64,000 bases of DNA, from the NCBI GenBank assembly GCA_900169235.1, contig FWCC01000364.1, positions 62,001-126,000 of the forward strand. The letters run 5' to 3'. The notes below the pieces were generated by a model. That model was not told where the DNA came from, ran no database searches, and saw only the letters and a list, made by a program, of their open reading frames with translations. This document shows, in pieces, positions 22,246 through 31,767 of this stretch. Origin of the DNA: Zarea fungicola (Eukaryota > Ascomycota > Sordariomycetes > Hypocreales > Cordycipitaceae). A program made the translations under genes and the position numbers. Numbering within the stretch: the stretch's first letter is position 1; each line of letters opens with the position of its first letter.

Positions 22246-24006
22246 ATGTTCTTTCAGTGCAGCAGCAAGATGAAGACGGGACACAAGCACAGCGGGAGAG
22301 TTCATTGGTCGGATGATGAAGATAGCCACTATCACAGAGGCAGCTACCGAACCAGTCGAAGCAGAGACCATCGCTGTGCGAAGCCTGGCTGTGGCGGCAA
22401 GTGCGGCTACGGAATGATGGAGGGTCAAAAGTTCTATGCGTCGTATTGTCACGAACGTGAGTTAAACAACCGAATAACACCCTCACCCGACACATTTTAC
22501 TAACCCTGTTGGTGTACAGATGCCTGTCAAGTTGGCCCTAACAAGTGCCGGCGAATGAAGGAGCGCGACGAGATTTACTGCCAAGTCCGTGAGTACCATC
22601 TTATTTCCCCTCATCTTCCCCGTCGTGTTCTCCCATTACCATGAGAAGAAGAAGAATTATTATTTGCTAATTCGAGATGTAACAGACGCGACTTGTTCCG
22701 CGGAAGGGTGCTACGTGGCGCCGACCCAACTATCATCCAAACCACTTCCGTGGTTCTGCGACGCTCGTGAGTGCCCCTTTCCCTTTTCTGACCTTTCTCC
22801 ACGAGAAATTGCTCTTCTGAGGAGAGCAAGGGAGAGAAGAGAAAAGAAAACCAAGCGAGAAGCTGCATCGATTAATATCTAACCGTTTTATCCCATTGTT
22901 TTCCAGATACCTGCGTCTACCCAGGCTGCTTTTCGTTTGGCATCGGCAATTATGGCGGGTATTGTGCCACCCATATCATGAGATGCACGGTGAGTTCCTG
23001 TCCTGGACAGCGCTTGCACGGTAGCACGTTTTGCGAGTATCATGCCGACTCGCCACTGAATGGTGCGGGTATGGCTTATATGCAGCCCCAGCCGATTGCA
23101 TCACAGCAACCGATGATGCCCCAGCAGCAAATGCATCAGCAGCAAATGCACCAGCAACACATTCTACAGCAGCAAATGCAACAACAGCATATGATGCAGC
23201 AGCAGCAGGTACACCCGTCTACAGCGCACCGGTGTGATATGGACTGCACGGAGCACCGACATAGCAACAAGGTGTACTTGCCGGAGAGCTTCTGTCGGTT
23301 GCCGGGCTGCAGTAAACTGCGATATACGAAAGATGGTGGGGAGAGCGAGTGGTGCCAAGCCCGTGAGTTTTCCTTTTTTTTTCTCTCCCTACCCTATTTT
23401 CTGGGCATGCCTCACTAACCTTATCGTCATACAGATACCTGCGAAACTTACCTGTGTGTCCGTAAACGTTCCGAGGGACAGCCGTCGATGAAGACGTGCG
23501 AGCGACACTCGTGCGCCGTGGACCGGTGCGACTCCGCGGCGCAGAGCCACTCGGCATTCTGCCGGCGCCATGGGTGCGAGGCCGACAACTGCACGCAGTA
23601 CAAAGAGGCACAGAACTGGTTCTGCAACCAGCACGAGTGCCGGCGCGTGCGCTGCCATAACAAGTCCGTCTCCGGGGCGGGCCACTGCCTCCGTCACCTT
23701 GAGGAAGATGAGGACGAGGACGAGCGACGACACGAAAGAAGAAGTCACAAGGTGGGGAGGCATGGATTGAGAGGGTCTCATTACTCTATGGAGCCGCCGT
23801 TGGTGATTTTCAATGAGAGCAATGAGATTCCATCCTCGTATATCCGTAGAGAGCCCTCTCCGACGTGTCGCACACCGAGGCGCGGGTCTTGGGATCATTT
23901 TCCAGATTGCATTGACGACGCAAAGGCAGGACGTGAGAGGAGGGGATACTACGATCGAGCTGGTTTAAGTGGAAACCATGGACGATCTGCGCATTGTAAC
24001 TTCTGA
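22246..24006 (+). CDS. Cys/His-module repeat protein of unknown function
   Basis: Five exons, 22246..22456, 22520..22588, 22686..22766, 22907..23362 and 23435..24006, give about 462 aa. All four introns are phase 1 with donor GTGAGT. Each interrupts the codon of the last His of a repeat (C|AT or C|AC), restoring 'CHEH', 'CQVH', 'CDAH' and 'CQAH'. The protein has about ten modules of C-x4-C-x(8-16)-C-x2-H (one has C-x6-C), nearly all followed within two residues by the next module's first Cys. A Gln/Met/His tract (about residues 160-200) separates modules 5 and 6; an acidic then basic tail follows module 10. There is no signal peptide, so it is probably intracellular. The pattern suggests serial Zn-binding units, vaguely like WRKY19-type Cys/His repeats of plants. 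I recognise no named fungal family. Confidence 0.75.
23095..23215 (+). repeat. CAG/CAA/ATG-rich coding repeat (Gln-Met-His tract)
   Basis: In-frame low-complexity run inside exon 4 of the Cys/His-repeat gene. It encodes repeated QQQMHQQ-type units. Both CAG and CAA codons are used, so it is not a pure trinucleotide expansion. Confidence 0.85.
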
Positions 24007-25264
24007 AATGGAAACTGGCGTATTCTGTATTCTGTACCGTGCGCATTTAAAACGGCGTTTGGGTTTGGGTAAGCTTTTATTGTGATTTACAAGGGTGAAG
24101 ACTTATTACACTTTTTCCTCATTTGTCTTAATCATGGCTAAAAACATTTGTAGTATAATAAATTCGATAGTTGGGAGTTGGAAAGCGATGAATTAAGTGA
24201 AAGAAAAAACCATGAAATATCATGTGCTTGTGGGGAGTTTCATCTTATCGCTCGAAACGCGGAGACTCCTGTAGGGCGGCGATGGCCCTCCTTTCCACCA
24301 AATTCAGCATAATTGACAGGTTATTTTTTAGATATTTTTTAGACATGTTTATGTTTTAAAAAGTATACGTTTTGAAGACAAAATTCTGCTGAGTGGTAAT
24401 GCCAACTGCGACCGGTGCAAATCTCTCTCCTGCGTGAAGATATACCCACATCAGACTTGACAGGAACAACGAGGAGAGACAAGAAAATACCATCGGGTCA
24501 CACGTCATGCAACAGAATCTAGATTAGGAGATTTAGACCAGTAAGAGAATCCATTTCAAATCCTGGAGCAAGAACCGTCCCAGCCCTGCGACGTCGTTCC
24601 CTAGTACCTGAATTGTGAGACGCGGCGTGTAAGAGACCATCTCCACAAAACCCGAACCTGCGACAAGTCTGAGCCTCAACTCTTCTGGCCCTTGGCGCCA
24701 AGCTTCCAACTACCATGCCGGCCAGCAAATAGGAAAGCAGGACATGGATCAAAATGGCTATTTCGTATTCTCCGACTTGGCTTTCTTACTGCCGCGGGCT
24801 TGATTGAGTGCCGGGTTGCGGTGCGACCAAAGTTTGGCATCCGTCTGGTGTCGGGCTCTCTTAGTGTGTTTCCAGGGCCATGGAAACTGGATGAGCCGGG
24901 GGGACGGTTTCTGACTGACGCCTTTACCCTTACTTTTCCACATAATTCTTCTTCTTAACTCCTCTATCTTCTTTTTTCCTTTTTTTTTTTTCTCTTCTTA
25001 CTTCATTCTCTTCTTTTGGCGGGCTGTGGTTCCATTTCTTTGTCTTCTTTGTGGGCTGGTCTCTTTTCCCTTCCTTTCTATTTCCTTTTCCGTCAACCCG
25101 TCTCGCTGGCCGAGGGCAAATAATACACTCTCTTTTCACCTTTTGTCTCTCTTTCTCGAAGCTGAAAGTATTTTCCTGGTCCAGAAAGGAAAAAGAAACT
25201 CATACGAAACACATACGACTCACGGCCCAGCTCTTCGACGAGACCTCCCGATACTACCGTCAAC
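24007..25264. other. Gene-free region with a pyrimidine-rich promoter tract
   Basis: About 1.26 kb. From 24945 to about 25165 the plus strand is strongly C+T-rich (runs such as ttcttcttttttcctttt). Pyrimidine tracts upstream of the start are common in well-expressed filamentous-fungal genes, so this suggests active transcription of the small gene at 25265. No coding feature is supported in the rest. Confidence 0.5.
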
Positions 25265-25641
25265 ATGGGTGCCAATCTCTCTTCCACTTTTGTCCCCGAC
25301 ACCTCCAAGGTCGTCCTCAGTCCTACGGATCGCTTCGCTGACATCCTCATGGGAGGTCTCTGGGCCGGCGCACTGTACGCTATTGTCATGATCTGGACGA
25401 CCTGCGCTCTCATTGACCGCTGGAGGGGTCCCCTCGACAAGATACGTACAGGACCTGGGTCGGTCATGGCCGCGTTCATGCTTTCGACGGCTTGGCCTGT
25501 AGTCATGGTATATCTGTTAATGAGTCCATAATAAAGAGACTTTGTTTCCTATGGCAGGGTGCCATCAAGACAACAAAGGGGAAATTACGAGATTGCTTCC
25601 AAGGACAGACTGTTATTGGAACGACACGGGGGCAGGGGTGA
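25265..25641 (+). CDS. Small two-helix membrane protein, unknown function
   Basis: Two exons, 25265..25507 and 25558..25641, give about 108 aa. The intron has GTATAT and GGCAG, phase 0; reading through it would stop after 'VYLLMSP', so the exact C-terminus depends on this splice. Two hydrophobic segments lie at about residues 28-50 (MGGLWAGALYAIVMIW) and 66-81, separated by a short basic loop (DRWRGPLDKIR). The N-terminus MGANLSS could be myristoylated (MGxxxS). A pyrimidine-rich tract precedes it. I do not recognise the family; it is probably an organelle or ER membrane protein of ascomycetes. Confidence 0.65.
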
Positions 25642-25802
25642 GGACTGGAAATCATATCGGGAGCGTACATTGAGACTTTTGTATTTTTTGTTTATTATTA
25701 GGTTGGAATTTAATCATGGCGTTTCGACCCCCTGGGCCTATGTCTCTGTTTTGACATGACACTCAATCTGCATGTGATATTATTTCATTTGCGGAAACTC
25801 GT

Positions 25803-27362
25803 CTATCCCACCAACGTATTCCGTCTGCTTCTATCCAGTCGCATGTTTTTGCGACCGACAATTGTCTCCAGAGCCTGGGCCAGCGCTTTGGAATCATACC
25901 TGCCAACATGCCCAGAAACATCCTTGGGTCCGTACAGCCTCGTGGACTCAATGCCCAGCTGCGCGAAGCGCTGTTTCTCCACGATCGGTGATATCGAACT
26001 CTCCAAGTATATGACATGACTAACATAAAAGGAGTACTGCTCCTCGTCCGGTGGCGGCAGTCCTCGCGAGTCAGCACACGCATTCGCAATCGCCGCGACA
26101 AAGTCCAACCCAGTAAACGGTTCGTTTGACGGCCCCGTTTCACGATCCAGCGTGCCATTGAGGATCAAAATTTTGTTCCGCACGAGCGGGTTCGCGATGG
26201 CCTCGCCGACGCCCTTCAAGACAAGATTGGGAATCAGCGATGTGAACAGCGAGCCGATGCTGTAGACGACTGTGTTGGATGTGTTGATGGCCTCCAACAC
26301 CCGTGGGTTTGCCGGGATGCGGATTTCCTGGCCGTACGGATTAATGTACCATATTCGATTGATCCGTGCCGGCAGATCCTCATCCTGCTCCTTTGAAAAG
26401 TTAATCGCCGGCCGCCGCAGCGCGGGTAGACTGCCCGGCAAGTTGGCGTCCTCAATCTTGTCGTGGTCCTCAGTGTCATAATCTGACGGCGCAGGCGTAT
26501 GCATCCCTGTCCCCGTCCCAGGCACCGCCGCCGTCGGCAGGCTTGGGTGCGAAATGTCATTTTGTCCCGTAATCACATCCCCGTTCGTCAATCTGGCGGC
26601 AATGTGGTGGGCAAAATTGGTGTTGAGCGCGGGCAGCACCGCCACCCGGTCTGGCACCGCGCATATGGAGCTCAGCAAGTAAATGGCGGCCTCGAAGCTG
26701 CCCGTGAAGAGGCGCGCACCCGTCAAGAAGAGGTTGCCGATGCTGGAACGGGAGAAGTCGAAGCGGCTGCTGGGACGCATGCGTTTGACAACCTCGAGGT
26801 TGAAGCTGTTGAGGTAGGAGCGGATCAACTCACGCTTCGGCGACGAAATGTCACGCCATAGCGGGTGCGTGGCTTCGAGAATGTCGAACCACTCGCTGCG
26901 CGCGGCCGAAGCAAACTTGGGAAGGCGGTGGTTAAATAGGTGCTTGATGGCCGTGGTTTCTGGGCTGCCATCGTCTGGGATCAGCCTCACCAGCCGCGAT
27001 CTGACGTCACCGATTCCTAAACAGCGGTTATTAAAAGCAAAAATCATTTTTAAACATTGGAATATTGAGGAGAATGCTTTTCATTTCGTACCTGGTCCAC
27101 CAAAAACGCGGATAATCTCACTTGTGCTGCCGCCATTGTCGGAGATGGGAATGACGTAGCTGAGTGAGGCATCATTGGCAGCGCGCACGCTCTCAAATAC
27201 GTCAACAAGATTATTCGCAGCACTGCCACCTGAAAATACGACGATCCCGGTACGCGTCGACCCGGGACTCGGGCTCACGGTACGGTGCGGGATGGAGGTT
27301 GGTGATGACCTATCCTTGCTGGCATTTACTGTCGGTGGCTGCAGGGCATCGGATGGTGCCAT
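25803..27362 (-). CDS. CofD/UPF0052 (YvcK-like) family protein
   Basis: Two exons, 27362..27092 and 27016..25803, give about 494 aa; the phase-1 intron has GTACGA and TTTAG. The N-terminal 'VVFSGGSAANNLV' (Gly45-Gly46-Ser47) and 'ISDNGGSTSEI' (Asp75-Asn76-Gly77-Gly78-Ser79) are the nucleotide/substrate-binding signatures of the CofD-like superfamily, and 'GIGDVRSRL' follows at the splice. Further family blocks include 'SIGNLFLTGARL' and the Asn-rich 'AVLPALNTNFAHHIAARL'. In archaea CofD makes the F420 precursor; bacterial YvcK controls carbon flux and wall synthesis. Fungi lack F420, so the fungal role is unknown. A low-complexity insert at about 250-300 is fungal. It converges with the small membrane-protein gene, 161 bp apart. 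Confidence 0.88.
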
Positions 27363-28124
27363 GGCGCAATGAGAGGTATTACAATGTCAAAAGGAAAAGA
27401 CTATGAAAGGCTCTTAAGAGGCATACAGGAGATTGCTAAGCTATGTCTCACGGCTCCCAAGGGCTATTTATTTTGATTGCGCCTTGTCTGTCTTGAAAGA
27501 CGGATTGGGGTAATCTAACTAGTTCTTGCGGAGTTGCCCACTTTAGCAACCCCTATGCTTAGAGATGCCTATAGGGTAATCCATTGGGCGTGCAATGTTT
27601 GTCTGTGAGCCTCTCCAAATTTGTAAGAAAAATATCCCAAAACAAAAACAAAACAAAAAACGATATTCAAATCAATAGATACATACTACTAGTTCCCTTA
27701 ATATAGTAAATGGTGGCTTTTGAGTTAAGTTGGCAGCATTATAGTACCCGAACGCTGGAACAGCTCGGCTACGGTTCATCTTCTTCTTACTTGATAATGT
27801 CCTGGACTTCCCTCTACATATCTAACAGCGATAGGTATTCAATTTTGTTTTCTATTTTGACTGGGTTACTTCAATTTATTTAGAGCCGCGAATAAGAAAA
27901 GTCATTACCAAAACCAAACAAGTATTAATCATGAGCAGTAGGACGACCAACTCTTTAAAGTTAACAAGAAACCACAACCAGAAAAAAATTATCGCCATTC
28001 GTCAACATAAGAGTCATTGGCTCGTGTTTCCATTCTTTCGCACCAATGTCGCGCCGATTGTTATCAAGGGGCACTATTTTTGGATGGGATGATGAAATTC
28101 ATTCCGAGATAAGGGTAACTGGAT
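27363..28124. other. Intergenic region upstream of the CofD-like gene
   Basis: 762 bp, AT-rich at 27630-28020. It holds the CofD-like promoter and the 3' flank of the GPI-protein gene. No other feature is seen. Confidence 0.4.
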
Positions 28125-28841
28125 TCAGAGGAACGAGGCGACGGCGGCAATGAAACCACCTACGAGCGTGACAAGGCTGATGCGAGACATACCAGCAGAG
28201 GACGTGACAACGCCGTTACCGCCGTTGCTTCCACCATTACTGCCGCCACTTCCACTACCTCCACTGCCAGAGCCACTGCTGCCAGAACCACTTCCGGAGC
28301 CGCTTCCACTGCTGCCGCTGCCAGAGCCGCTCGTAGGTTGGGGAATAGTGTTCGTGCTCGAGTCAGCACTGCCACTTGTCACCACCGTGCTGGAAGATGT
28401 AGAGGAGGAAACGGATGTAAGGCCCCGTGACGAGGTTGAGGTCGTCGTGGGGACCCTTGTGCTCGTGCGGGTGGTGCTCGTTGGCCCATCATTGCTCGTG
28501 TTAGTCGTCGACGTCGGACGCGGGTTGCCGATTTTCGTGGTGATGCTCGGATCGGGGGCATTGCCACGGCAATTGCGGCCGATGGGGCAGCATCCATAGA
28601 TGCCGTTGTCGGCGAGACCACAGACGGTGCCAAGGTGACATGCTCCAGCGCCGTTTCCACAACAAGTGTCAGTGAGTAGCATGCAGTAGATGCCACAGGG
28701 CTTCTCGCCCACCGACGCGCAGTTTTGCTGGCGGGCGGCGAGCTGGTTGTTGTAAGTAACGAGGGGTAGAAAGTATGTCTCTTGCTGGGCAGCGACGAAA
28801 GCCGTTGTCGTGAAGAAGGAGAGGATAATGAAGCCGTGCAT
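28125..28841 (-). CDS. GPI-anchored Cys-rich surface protein with Ser-Gly repeats
   Basis: Single exon, 238 aa. Signal peptide about 1-18. Residues about 40-92 contain ten or more Cys, including 'DTCCGNGAG' and 'YGCCPIG', a compact disulfide-rich domain. Then come a Ser/Thr-rich stretch (about 105-165, probably O-mannosylated), a Ser-Gly repeat (about 168-210) and a 20-residue hydrophobic tail ending VASFL, the layout of a GPI-anchored wall or membrane protein. Biochemical function is unknown; such proteins commonly act in adhesion or wall structure. Start ATG 28841 directly gives the signal peptide. Confidence 0.85.
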   Translation of the reverse strand: MHGFIILSFFTTTAFVAAQQETYFLPLVTYNNQLAARQQNCASVGEKPCGIYCMLLTDTCCGNGAGACHLGTVCGLADNGIYGCCPIGRNCRGNAPDPSITTKIGNPRPTSTTNTSNDGPTSTTRTSTRVPTTTSTSSRGLTSVSSSTSSSTVVTSGSADSSTNTIPQPTSGSGSGSSGSGSGSGSGSSGSGSGGSGSGGSNGGSNGGNGVVTSSAGMSRISLVTLVGGFIAAVASFL

Positions 28842-30135
28842 TGTGTAGTGTATTGGTCAGTGTAGGGTTGGGATGCGGAGAGGTCTATCTGGGAGACAAG
28901 AATTGAACGAGTATGATTTGACCAATGCAAGTCAACAGAGCTTCATGGGTTTGTCTGGTTTAATATAGGATGAAGAGAAAGCTATACGCCCATGGTACTC
29001 GTACGAGGAGAGCTCTCTTCTTATACATGGCAGTAGGGACCAGCAGCTCAGTATTCAGTTTCTACGTCAATTTAAGCTTATCCAGCTTGCAGCAGCTGAA
29101 ATAAGCAACGAGTTCTAAATTAACGCTAGCTAACGAGTGGGAAAAAGCCCTGCCAAGTCCATGTGCATATGATCGCCTCGCCGATCCTTAAAAGCGCAGT
29201 CTCGAAAGAAGAATAAGGTATACTTTTGGTGCAAGAAGGATAATTGGTGAGGCGTTCCGCTAACTGGCTGGGTGGCGGCGGCACTCCAGCCCCGTAGGCT
29301 GACAGAAGTCATTTTAAAGTCGCACGGCTTCTGCTTCAACTAGTTTCCTCTGTTGGGCTGCGCGTTCGAATATTGGTTATTAGAGCAATGATGCGCATTG
29401 GGGTTCGCCTTGGGCAGAGTAGGGCTGATGACTAGTTTGCGGAAAAGGCAGAATGATGAGCCAGTTCAACGCAAGATATAGCTTAGATAAAAAAGGCATA
29501 GACTACACTCACACTGAATAATTTTTCAGCTTAAAAATATCCTACCAGTAAATAAGCCTGAGAAAATGCAGTAGAAGTGTAGAAGATGTCTGCAGAGCTC
29601 TATAAGCTCTTAGCCCCCCAGACGATATCATGGGGCCTCTGCCATTAATACAAGCTTCTATCAACCTAAAACGAGTCTTGTAAAATGTTAAAATGTATCT
29701 CACTCGAAATTCATGCATTGTCATGAAATTCATTGCCGGCTAAAATAGTCCTGGTGGCTGCGGCTGAACGAAAAATGAGGCTGAAAGCGAGAAGAACGAG
29801 ATGCGGTGTGCATCGCGATGCCATCTCCACTGAAAGCACGAGTGCAGCATACAATTGGTGCAATTGAATAAGTACTTTGGATTTAATATTTTACCACACC
29901 AGTTGTTACCGTGGTCAGAGGGCTGATTCAAAAAGGCAAAAAGTCAAGCATCGGCTCAAAGAGCAACCTTGCTTTGGTTAGGTTTGTTGAGTGAATTTTT
30001 TATTAGCTTAATGGTCAAGATACTTCCAATGCTTGCTAATGGTGTTGCACAAGCCAGCAGAACAAAGCAATAAAACATATTAAAACATAATAAAGCATAA
30101 TAAATTGAAGAAACAAAAGGAAGCGCCACCTTGTT
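28842..30135. other. Gene-free AT-rich region
   Basis: About 1.3 kb between two minus-strand genes. Sequence at 30065-30110 is a run of aaaacata/aataaag-like units. It suits the 3' flank of the acidic orphan gene. No supported gene. Confidence 0.45.
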
Positions 30136-31767
30136 TTACTGAGCTCCAAGAAAGGCAGCATAGTCAGGATCATCCAGATACTTGTTCATGCCATTCTTTT
30201 GCATGCGTCGCAGGACTCTAGCAAGCTCTATTCCACCCCAAGCTACGACTTCAGACGAGGCCTTGCCCAAGATGACAGGGATCTGGCCGCGCATCGGTGG
30301 CAGCAACCAGCGGTTGCAGACCCTTTCAACCTTGAGGCAGAACCGAGCCAGGTGGCAAGCCATATCCCAGTCCGTCTTGTCGGGATTCGCATCGTCATAC
30401 TCGCTGTTGCTGTACATTGTCCGCGAGTAAAAGATGCGTAACGTTGTGGGCCGTCTTGTCCACGCCCGCAAAGGAAGCGCATCATAATCGACGTCAATGT
30501 CCTTGAGACAGACATCCCAGAGCTCGCGAAAGGCCGCCACAATCTCGGGCCGGTAAACGAAGCGCATAAAGGTTTGCCCGTCTGGGAATCCAAGGACTTT
30601 TATGCACTCGGGCAGCGGTGGCGCTTCGCGGTCCGCAAACCAGACCAGCGTGTGGTAGTGGTACCGGCCGCTGGCCAGCGTGACGGCGCGCTGCCACTCG
30701 TTGGACTTGAGCACATCAACTGCGGGTGTGCCTCGCCAGCCCGGAAAGTAGATATGCGGAAGGACGATCTTGGTGACGCGCGGTCCATCTGCTACCCCGG
30801 GAAGCTGGTAGTCCCTGCGGTTGATCACCCACTCTGGTTCGGGCATGGCGATATTCCAGTCATCGAGGGCAGCCGCACGCACAGTGTCAAAATCGGGGTC
30901 AAAAATGCACCCTAGACCTTCATTGGCAGACCGCATGTGTCTGACGATATACGCAGCTGGACAAAGAGAAGAAACCCCATGAAAGTAATCACGTTGGAGA
31001 ATGCCGCCAGTATCGCGGGATAAGGATGTAGAGGTGCGTTTGCGAAGCCGACTGAGAAGACCCGTGTAGTTTGCGTGGGCAGCGTGGAGCAGGGAGCAAA
31101 GAGTAGGTGGAGGGACGCTGGTTTTGCTGGTCATTAATGGAGGGACGGGAGCATCGTCTTGAATAGGACGTGGTGATTGACTAACTTCGCCCTCTTCAAG
31201 CTCCGGCGATTCCCGAGACTCACTCTCGACAGGCACTGCTTCATCGTCGACCTCGCCCACCTCAGGTACTGTTTCTTTCCTGGCCTCGTCCTCTCCAAGC
31301 CTGGATTCTTCTTCGCTGGTCTCACTCTCTTCAACTACTGAGCTGGGCCGACTTACCTCAGACGCGAATGGTCCTGATTCCTCGCTCTCCAGTGGGTATC
31401 GAGGTTCCTGTTCCCCTGATGGCCCATAGAACTCACCTTCCTCGTCATACCACGGGTTGGGTTCATGGTGGACTGCATTGTCGTACTCGCCCTGATATCG
31501 GGGTATGTCTTGAGGATCTTGCGCCTCGAGAATTTCGGCCTGCTCCTCGAAATACTCTACATCCTGCGTTAGTAGCTCAATACAAGGACCACGGTCTCGA
31601 AGATAGACATCGAGCTGATTGAAGGTTCGTACACGGTCAAGTGTCGCTTGTCTATCCATTAGATGATAGATGATTTCGGGATTGTGCCGGTCAACGGTTT
31701 GAAACGGATATCGAAGGCTCGTCTCAGACGTGTTAGCTGCATCGGGGATGGGTGATTGGTTACTCAT
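30136..31767 (-). CDS. Acidic orphan protein, unknown function
   Basis: Single uninterrupted frame of 543 codons, MSNQSPIPDAAN to YAAFLGAQ. No signal peptide or membrane helix. Residues about 60-205 are strongly Glu/Asp-rich and probably disordered. The C-terminal half (about 220-543) looks globular, rich in Trp, Tyr and Arg, for example 'FPGWRGTPAVDVLKSNEW', 'SGRYHYHTLVWFADRE' and 'DYDALPLRAWTRRP'. I recognise no domain. Its wide isolation (1.3 kb and 1.6 kb flanks) and lack of introns fit a lineage-restricted gene. Coding status rests on frame length and a sensible amino-acid composition. Confidence 0.7.
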   Translation of the reverse strand: MSNQSPIPDAANTSETSLRYPFQTVDRHNPEIIYHLMDRQATLDRVRTFNQLDVYLRDRGPCIELLTQDVEYFEEQAEILEAQDPQDIPRYQGEYDNAVHHEPNPWYDEEGEFYGPSGEQEPRYPLESEESGPFASEVSRPSSVVEESETSEEESRLGEDEARKETVPEVGEVDDEAVPVESESRESPELEEGEVSQSPRPIQDDAPVPPLMTSKTSVPPPTLCSLLHAAHANYTGLLSRLRKRTSTSLSRDTGGILQRDYFHGVSSLCPAAYIVRHMRSANEGLGCIFDPDFDTVRAAALDDWNIAMPEPEWVINRRDYQLPGVADGPRVTKIVLPHIYFPGWRGTPAVDVLKSNEWQRAVTLASGRYHYHTLVWFADREAPPLPECIKVLGFPDGQTFMRFVYRPEIVAAFRELWDVCLKDIDVDYDALPLRAWTRRPTTLRIFYSRTMYSNSEYDDANPDKTDWDMACHLARFCLKVERVCNRWLLPPMRGQIPVILGKASSEVVAWGGIELARVLRRMQKNGMNKYLDDPDYAAFLGAQ

